From: an uncultured Ectothiorhodospiraceae bacterium
GTDB lineage: Bacteria > Pseudomonadota > Gammaproteobacteria > UBA6429 > Thiohalophilaceae
Direction of reading: 5' to 3'
Assembly: GCA_947259425.1 (NCBI GenBank)
Contig: CAMYMO010000044.1
Span: 1-19,021, forward strand
DNA length: 19,021 nucleotides
Position 1 is the first letter of the stretch; each line of letters opens with the position of its first letter. Made by a program: the position numbers and the translations under genes. Under the pieces are notes generated by a model, which searched no databases, had not been told where the DNA came from, and saw only the letters and a program-made list of their open reading frames with translations. This document shows positions 14,380 through 19,021 of the stretch, piece by piece.

Positions 14380-15732
14380 TCAGCCTGCGATCCTGTCAAG
14401 CAAACGTTGGTGCAGGTTTTCAAAACCGCCATTACTCATTATCACAATATAGTCGCCGGGCGCCACTGCGTCGCTGATTTTCTCGATCAGCGTCTGAGTT
14501 GAGTCACTAATCAAGGTTTTATCCGCAATCGTGGATAACATCTCAGTTAATGACCAGTCCATCTTCGCAGGTTCAAAAACGTAAACTGCGTTAGCGGCCG
14601 ACAGCGATTCGGCCAATTGCTGTTTATGCACCCCCATGCGCATCGTGTTGGAACGTGGCTCTAACACCGCAACAATTTTTGCTGAGCCGACATGTTGACG
14701 TAAACCATGCAGGGTTGTCTGAATCGCAGTGGGATGATGAGCGAAGTCGTCATAAACCGTTATGCCATTTACCACACCACGAACCTCTAAACGACGTTTT
14801 ATACCTTTGAAGGTTGCCAGTGCCTCAGCGGCATGCGCCAGTGAAACACCAACATGATGCGCAGCGGCGATGGCAGCAACCGCATTTTGCACATTATGTT
14901 CCCCGAGTAAATTCCATTTGACCTGCACCGATTCCAGTTGACGAAAACGAAGTTTAAATTGACTGCCATCGCCTTTGCTTAATTCTACTTGCCAGTCAGC
15001 ATTATTGCCGATCATTTGTTGTTCCGACCAACAGCCCATTGCTATCACTTCTTCTATAGCGGTTTCCTGATCGGGGTAAATAATCAAACCATTGGCTGGA
15101 ACCGTGCGCACCTGGTGGTGGAATTGTTTCTGGATGGCCGCCAGATCCTCAAAGATATCTGCATGATCGAATTCAAGATTATTAATCACCAAGGTTCGAG
15201 GGTGATAGTGTACAAATTTGGAACGTTTATCGAAAAAGGCGCTGTCATATTCATCCGCCTCGACGACAAAAAAAGGCGTTTCACCTAATCGTGCAGTTTG
15301 ACCAAAGTTTGCCGGTACGCCTCCAATCAGGAAACCGGGGGCCATGTTGTTATATTCCAAAATCCAGGCCAGCAAACTTGAGGTGGTGGTTTTGCCATGC
15401 GTACCGGAGACGGCCAAAACCCATCGATCTTTTAACACATGCTCGGCTAACCACTGTGGTCCTGAAGTATACGACAAACCCTTTTCCAAAACGTATTCAA
15501 CTGCCTCGTTCCCACGTGATAGCGCATTTCCAATAACGACGACATCTGGAGTTTCCTGAAATTGTTCAATACCAAAACCTTCGAATAAGGTAATCCCCGC
15601 CTGTTCGAGTTGAGTGCTCATCGGCGGGTAAACATTGGCATCACAACCTGTAACACGATGCCCCATGGCCGAGGCTAACTGCGCAATGCCGCCCATAAAG
15701 GTTCCGCAAATTCCAAGGATGTGAACGTGCAT
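14380..15732 (-). CDS. mpl: UDP-N-acetylmuramate:L-alanyl-gamma-D-glutamyl-meso-diaminopimelate ligase Mpl
   Basis: Recycles murein tripeptide by joining it directly to UDP-MurNAc in the cytoplasm. 450 residues, as expected. Domain 1 starts HVHILGICGTFMGGIAQLASAMGH, a diagnostic Mpl/Mur N-terminus. The ATP loop GTHGKTT is at 110-116. FFVVEADEYDSAFFDKRSKFVHYHPRTLVINNLEFDHADIF holds the metal and substrate residues of the central domain. The C-terminal ligase domain begins near GVVNGITVYDDFAHHPTAI and contains EPRSNTMRMG. Its ATG overlaps the stop of the upstream membrane protein by one base (TGATG), so the two are translationally coupled. The 90-bp palindrome lies just beyond its stop. Confidence 0.96.
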   Translation of the reverse strand: MHVHILGICGTFMGGIAQLASAMGHRVTGCDANVYPPMSTQLEQAGITLFEGFGIEQFQETPDVVVIGNALSRGNEAVEYVLEKGLSYTSGPQWLAEHVLKDRWVLAVSGTHGKTTTSSLLAWILEYNNMAPGFLIGGVPANFGQTARLGETPFFVVEADEYDSAFFDKRSKFVHYHPRTLVINNLEFDHADIFEDLAAIQKQFHHQVRTVPANGLIIYPDQETAIEEVIAMGCWSEQQMIGNNADWQVELSKGDGSQFKLRFRQLESVQVKWNLLGEHNVQNAVAAIAAAHHVGVSLAHAAEALATFKGIKRRLEVRGVVNGITVYDDFAHHPTAIQTTLHGLRQHVGSAKIVAVLEPRSNTMRMGVHKQQLAESLSAANAVYVFEPAKMDWSLTEMLSTIADKTLISDSTQTLIEKISDAVAPGDYIVIMSNGGFENLHQRLLDRIAG

Positions 15733-16271
15733 CAGGTCGCGACCGGAACGAGCAATGCTTTGATAACAAAACTCAAAATAAGAATTACAAACGATAGCAT
15801 ACCCGCATTAATTTTTGAGAGGTTAAGGCCAATATGAAAAATGTGCATATAGATAATAAGATACCAACCTAAGATAACCATAAAGAATAAACCGGCTAAG
15901 GCAATTGGCATGGAAGGCTCATTACTGGCACCATTCATAACCAAAAATACGGCTGGTAGCTGGATAAACTTGAGGGTTAATTCGACACCGGTAATGGCCG
16001 TTAGCGATTGTAGAAAGCGATCGGTCTTGCCATAAAATTTAAAAAGCAAAAAGATCACGGTAATAATTACGACATTGGCAACGACGATATAGCGAATAAA
16101 AATTCCAAAATCGAGCACCTTGCCGTCATAGCCTGGAATAAAATTCATCGCAATATCCATTGCAAATGCAAAAGTAAAAAGAAAAACAAATAAGAAGGGC
16201 GAATACGGGACATTTTGCGGCCCCTTTCTTAACAGGGCAATGTCAAAGAACAATCTAAATAAGGCTAACAT
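15732..16271 (-). CDS. Five-helix inner-membrane protein, possibly YIP1-like
   Basis: 179 residues. Hydrophobic helices are at about 24-44, 56-78, 91-112, 121-143 and 155-177, with little sequence outside the membrane. The stretch GKTDRFLQSLTAITGVELTLKFIQLPAVFL resembles bacterial YIP1-family proteins; this assignment is by pattern only. No catalytic or transport motif can be named. The stop shares one base with the mpl start codon (TGATG), a tight coupling that suggests a link to peptidoglycan recycling, perhaps in tripeptide handling at the membrane, though this is inference. GAG at a suitable distance before the ATG serves as ribosome-binding site. It diverges from rnd across a 164-bp region. 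Confidence 0.6.
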   Translation of the reverse strand: MLALFRLFFDIALLRKGPQNVPYSPFLFVFLFTFAFAMDIAMNFIPGYDGKVLDFGIFIRYIVVANVVIITVIFLLFKFYGKTDRFLQSLTAITGVELTLKFIQLPAVFLVMNGASNEPSMPIALAGLFFMVILGWYLIIYMHIFHIGLNLSKINAGMLSFVILILSFVIKALLVPVAT

Positions 16272-16366
16272 TTTATCTCGTTTTTCCAGAAAGTCGTTTT
16301 CTGTTGAAAATCTACTATTTGAACCGGCAGTTTAATACAATGGTGAATATCATGAACCATTCTATT

Positions 16367-16386
16367 GCAATTGTATAAAGAATTGC
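16367..16386. promoter_or_regulatory. Inverted repeat around a -10-like TATAAA in the rnd upstream region
   Basis: GCAATT (16367-16372) and AATTGC (16381-16386) flank GTATAAAG, so a TATAAA lies in the centre of a 6-bp inverted repeat about 50 bp before rnd. No good -35 element is visible 16-18 bp upstream. It may be an operator over the rnd promoter; support is slight. The rest of the divergent region 16272-16435 shows nothing clear. Confidence 0.25.
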
Positions 16387-16435
16387 GCGATCATGTCACC
16401 ACATTAAATAATAATCTTAAGTTGAAAATACACAA

Positions 16436-17614
16436 ATGTCTGAGCCTCAAGCAAACCTGACTACCTGCCCTCTTATCGAAACCGAGCAGGAATTGACCGA
16501 GTTCTGTGAAAAAATTGCCAATGCCGAATACATTGCCATTGATACCGAATTTGTACGTGATAAGACCTACTTTTGTAAACTCTGCCTAATCCAGATTGCA
16601 AGTCCGACGGCTATCGCATGCATCGATCCGCTCGTGGTTAAGGATCTCTCTGCACTGAAAGATCTGTTTTCGAATCCGACGCAAACCAAGATCTTTCACG
16701 CCGCTCGGCAGGATTTAGAGATCTTGTATTCAGACTTGGGGCTCATGCCTGCGCCGATGTTTGATACCCAGCTAGCCGCCACCCTGCTTGGCCTCGGTGA
16801 GCAAATCGGCTACGGCAATCTCGTTCAACACTATCTTGATATTAACCTTGCCAAACAACACGCGCGCACCGACTGGGAACAACGCCCATTAAATACCGAA
16901 CAACTCGAATATGCCGCTAACGATGTACGCTACCTGATTCAAATGTATCCCTTAGTATTAAAAGACCTGCAAAAATACGGGCGACAAGACTGGCTGGAAA
17001 ATGATTTTGCCCAATTACTCGATCCTGCTTTATATCAGGTCAATAGTGAACAGCTCTGGCAAAAGGTCTCCGGTAATCAGAAATTACGCCGCAAACAACT
17101 CGCAGTCCTGCAACAACTTTGTATCTGGCGCGAAGAGATCGCCATTAAAAAAAACAAACCTCGCAAATGGATTTTATCTGACAATATTGCACTTTCCATT
17201 GCCATGTCGATGCCAACATCGAAATCAAAGGTCGCCAATATTCGAGGCATAAATAAGGCGACTATCGACAAGGACTCAGAGGCGATAGTTAACTGCGTCC
17301 AAAAAGCCCTGGATACACCCGAAGAACAATGGCCAACACCACATAAAAAACGCAAACTCGATAAAAATCAGGAAGCGACGGTTGATGCGCTGCTGGCAAT
17401 CAGTAAACTCAAAGCAAACGAACATAACATCAGTGTTGGCGCCATCGTCAATCGCAATGAGCTTGAGAAGTTAATATTAAAAGAACCCGAACTGGCGATA
17501 GTGAATGGCTGGCGCTTTAACTTGGTCGGTGAAACCCTAATACAATTTCTAGAAAATAATCTAAAATTAATATATATAGATAACAAACTGACGCTAATCA
17601 AAAACGAGCAATGA
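16436..17614 (+). CDS. rnd: Ribonuclease D
   Basis: 3'-to-5' exoribonuclease that trims tRNA precursors and other small RNAs. 392 residues, slightly longer than the E. coli enzyme (375). The DEDDy nuclease domain comes first: IAIDTEF (Asp36, Glu38), HAARQDLEIL (Asp93) and YAANDVRYL (Tyr159, Asp163). LCLIQIAS, DTQLAATLLG and the TDWEQRPL stretch are typical. An HRDC domain follows at about 210-290 (RRKQLAVLQQLCIWREEIAIKKNKPRKWILSD, split by family spacing), then a second helical region. The ribosome-binding site is weak. The stop codon overlaps the next gene's start as ATGA (17611-17614), so the phospholipase D-like product is probably made by coupled translation. Confidence 0.94.
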   Translation: MSEPQANLTTCPLIETEQELTEFCEKIANAEYIAIDTEFVRDKTYFCKLCLIQIASPTAIACIDPLVVKDLSALKDLFSNPTQTKIFHAARQDLEILYSDLGLMPAPMFDTQLAATLLGLGEQIGYGNLVQHYLDINLAKQHARTDWEQRPLNTEQLEYAANDVRYLIQMYPLVLKDLQKYGRQDWLENDFAQLLDPALYQVNSEQLWQKVSGNQKLRRKQLAVLQQLCIWREEIAIKKNKPRKWILSDNIALSIAMSMPTSKSKVANIRGINKATIDKDSEAIVNCVQKALDTPEEQWPTPHKKRKLDKNQEATVDALLAISKLKANEHNISVGAIVNRNELEKLILKEPELAIVNGWRFNLVGETLIQFLENNLKLIYIDNKLTLIKNEQ

Positions 17615-18777
17615 AAGCTGGCTACTCTTTTCCCTGGCGACATCAAAACTCATTTCAATTATTAGTCGATAGCAAGCACTTTTACCCGCCGATGCTTGCA
17701 GCGATTGAAAACGCGCGGCACTTTATAATTCTCGAGCAATACCTGGTAAGCTCGGGCCAGGTACTTGAACAATTTATTCAGGCCTTAACAAAAGCGGCGC
17801 AACGCGGCATCCAGATATTTATTTTGTTCGATGACTATGGCACACGAACTATTAGCCAGGCCGATCGCCAGCGACTTAAACAACAAAACATGTATTTTGT
17901 CTCATATAATCCTTTTCAATGGCAGAAATTATATTCCAGCATGCGACGTAACCATCGCAAGTTACTCCTGGTTGATAACAAAATAGCCTATGTCGGTGGC
18001 GCCGGTTTATCAGATGACTACCAGGCCACACAGGATAAATTAGATGATCGTAAATTAATGAACTGGCATGACATTATGCTTGAAATTGAAGGTCAGGTTG
18101 TATCAGATTGGTATCAGTCCTTTGAGCAGATTTGGCAAACCAGCAGTCCGCTTGCTTTACCAGTACCCACCGACACCAACATAAGTGCAGAGTTGAGCCA
18201 GTCGGGACGAGTTTTATTGGCGCGTGGTCCTGGTAGAAATAGCATCATTAAATCGGCACTACGCAATATAAAAAGAAGTAAGCAACAGGTTTGGATAGCA
18301 ACGCCTTATTTTTTAACCACCCGAAAACTTCGACACGCCTTAAGTAGTGCAGCCAAACGTAATGTAGACGTGCGTCTGTTATTACCCGGACCGATCAGTG
18401 ACCATCCCTGGATATCGCATGCGGCACGCCGCTACTACCGACGCTTACTACACAACGGGGTTAAGATCTATGAGTATCAACCTCGATTCCTGCACGCTAA
18501 GATCATTCTGGCCGACGACTGGATTTCAATCGGCTCAAGCAACCTGGATCGTTGGAATCAATTCTGGAACCTGGATGCCAATCAGGCGGTTCGCGATGAA
18601 AGTCTGGTTAAACAAACCCGACACTTATTCGAGACCGATTTTAAACTAAGCGAATTAATAACTTATCCAATATGGAAACATCGTCCCTGGCGACAACGAT
18701 TTTCAGAATGGTGGGCCAGTTATGCCGTGCATATGATCCAGTGGCTTGTCTACCTTGCTTCACGAATGCGAAAATAA
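17611..18777 (+). CDS. Phospholipase D-family cardiolipin-synthase-like protein (ClsB-like)
   Basis: 388 residues with two complete HKD motifs: HRKLLLVD at 115-122 (His115, Lys117, Asp122) followed by GGAGLSDDY, and HAKIILAD at 295-302 (His295, Lys297, Asp302) followed by GSSNLD. The length and the early EQYLVSSGQV stretch fit ClsB/YbhO-type synthases, which condense phosphatidylglycerol with a second lipid to make cardiolipin and lack the two N-terminal membrane helices of ClsA. A C-terminal amphipathic-to-hydrophobic stretch (SYAVHMIQWLVYLASRM) could anchor it to the inner membrane. Other phospholipase D-type transphosphatidylations cannot be excluded. It starts within the rnd stop codon (ATGA). 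Confidence 0.85.
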   Translation: MKAGYSFPWRHQNSFQLLVDSKHFYPPMLAAIENARHFIILEQYLVSSGQVLEQFIQALTKAAQRGIQIFILFDDYGTRTISQADRQRLKQQNMYFVSYNPFQWQKLYSSMRRNHRKLLLVDNKIAYVGGAGLSDDYQATQDKLDDRKLMNWHDIMLEIEGQVVSDWYQSFEQIWQTSSPLALPVPTDTNISAELSQSGRVLLARGPGRNSIIKSALRNIKRSKQQVWIATPYFLTTRKLRHALSSAAKRNVDVRLLLPGPISDHPWISHAARRYYRRLLHNGVKIYEYQPRFLHAKIILADDWISIGSSNLDRWNQFWNLDANQAVRDESLVKQTRHLFETDFKLSELITYPIWKHRPWRQRFSEWWASYAVHMIQWLVYLASRMRK

Positions 18778-18841
18778 GTTCAAATTTGACTTTATGCTAG
18801 CCTAAAATTTCAAAACGATTCCAATATGACAGAGCAGCCAA

Positions 18842-19021
18842 ATGGGTAATAAATTCAGTAAAAGCCTAATAAAACTCAGTCTAATTATTCTAGTCAGTAT
18901 TATTTTATTCGCCGTAGGGATTCCACTCATTTCTACCATCATTGGCAGTGGTTATGAGCCTATTTTCTTTGGTGTGATGATTCTATTATTAATTGCTGGC
19001 GTGATTGTCGATCAGATCCTT
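18842..19021 (+). CDS. Small membrane protein, 3' end outside window
   Basis: An open frame runs from the ATG at 18842 to the right edge, giving 60 residues without a stop. It starts MGNKFSKSLIKLSLIILVS. Two hydrophobic stretches stand out: LSLIILVSIILFAVGIPLIS (about residues 12-31) and IFFGVMILLLIAGVIVD (about 42-57), joined by TIIGSGYEP. The basic N-terminus suggests it begins in the cytosol. No family can be named from this fragment. It lies 64 nt after the phospholipase D-like gene, on the same strand, and may be cotranscribed. The ribosome-binding site is weak (GAGCAG upstream). Confidence 0.55.
   Translation, partial: MGNKFSKSLIKLSLIILVSIILFAVGIPLISTIIGSGYEPIFFGVMILLLIAGVIVDQIL

Noticed and set aside
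16340..16360. ATGGT...ACCAT inverted repeat upstream of rnd
   Set aside because: Only 5-bp arms with an 11-bp spacer; expected by chance in AT-rich sequence.

Overview
This window looks like a chromosomal segment of a gammaproteobacterium with moderate GC content. The evidence is the gene set: Mpl (murein tripeptide recycling), UbiX, RNase D with an HRDC domain, thiD-thiE next to hemL (an order known from Pseudomonas and relatives), a WbuC-type cupin and c-di-GMP proteins. I see no rRNA, tRNA, CRISPR array, integrase or transposase. The species cannot be named from this sequence alone.

Layout. 1-1167 (+) is the 3' part of an FGGY-family (glycerol-kinase-like) sugar kinase that runs in from the left edge. 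1314-3317 (+) is a membrane GGDEF-EAL protein with a corrupted GGDEF motif and an intact EAL domain. A good CRP-like palindrome lies just upstream of it. 6391-3339 (-) is a closely spaced run: WbuC cupin, glycerophosphodiester phosphodiesterase, a short GlpD-like glycerol-3-phosphate dehydrogenase, an ABM-fold protein and, after a 69-nt gap, a histidine-rich lipoprotein. 6604-8454 (+) is an NTF2-like small protein followed by thiD and thiE. 8886-8509 (-) is an exported SH3-like protein. 9031-10314 (+) is hemL. 10403-12821 (+) is a PilZ protein, then a two-gene module I do not recognise: a two-helix membrane protein with cytosolic beta-rich domains and a small P-loop NTPase. 13410-12826 (-) is a LON-N-domain protein and 14165-13524 (-) is ubiX. 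14219-14354 holds tandem and palindromic repeats. 16271-14380 (-) is a five-helix membrane protein overlapping mpl. 16436-18777 (+) is rnd overlapping a phospholipase D/cardiolipin-synthase-like gene. 18842 to the right edge (+) is the start of a small membrane protein.

How the parts may work together. The kinase, phosphodiesterase and GlpD-like enzyme form a plausible route from glycerol and glycerophosphodiesters to dihydroxyacetone phosphate. The cardiolipin-synthase-like gene belongs to the same lipid-headgroup economy. Two proteins point to c-di-GMP signalling: the GGDEF-EAL protein probably degrades it and the PilZ protein probably binds it. ThiD/ThiE (thiamine), HemL (tetrapyrrole), UbiX (prenylated FMN for ubiquinone) and Mpl (peptidoglycan recycling) are housekeeping.

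The best candidate for something undescribed is the 11119-12821 gene pair, possibly working with the PilZ gene in front of it. All family calls come from reading the sequence by eye; no database search was run.
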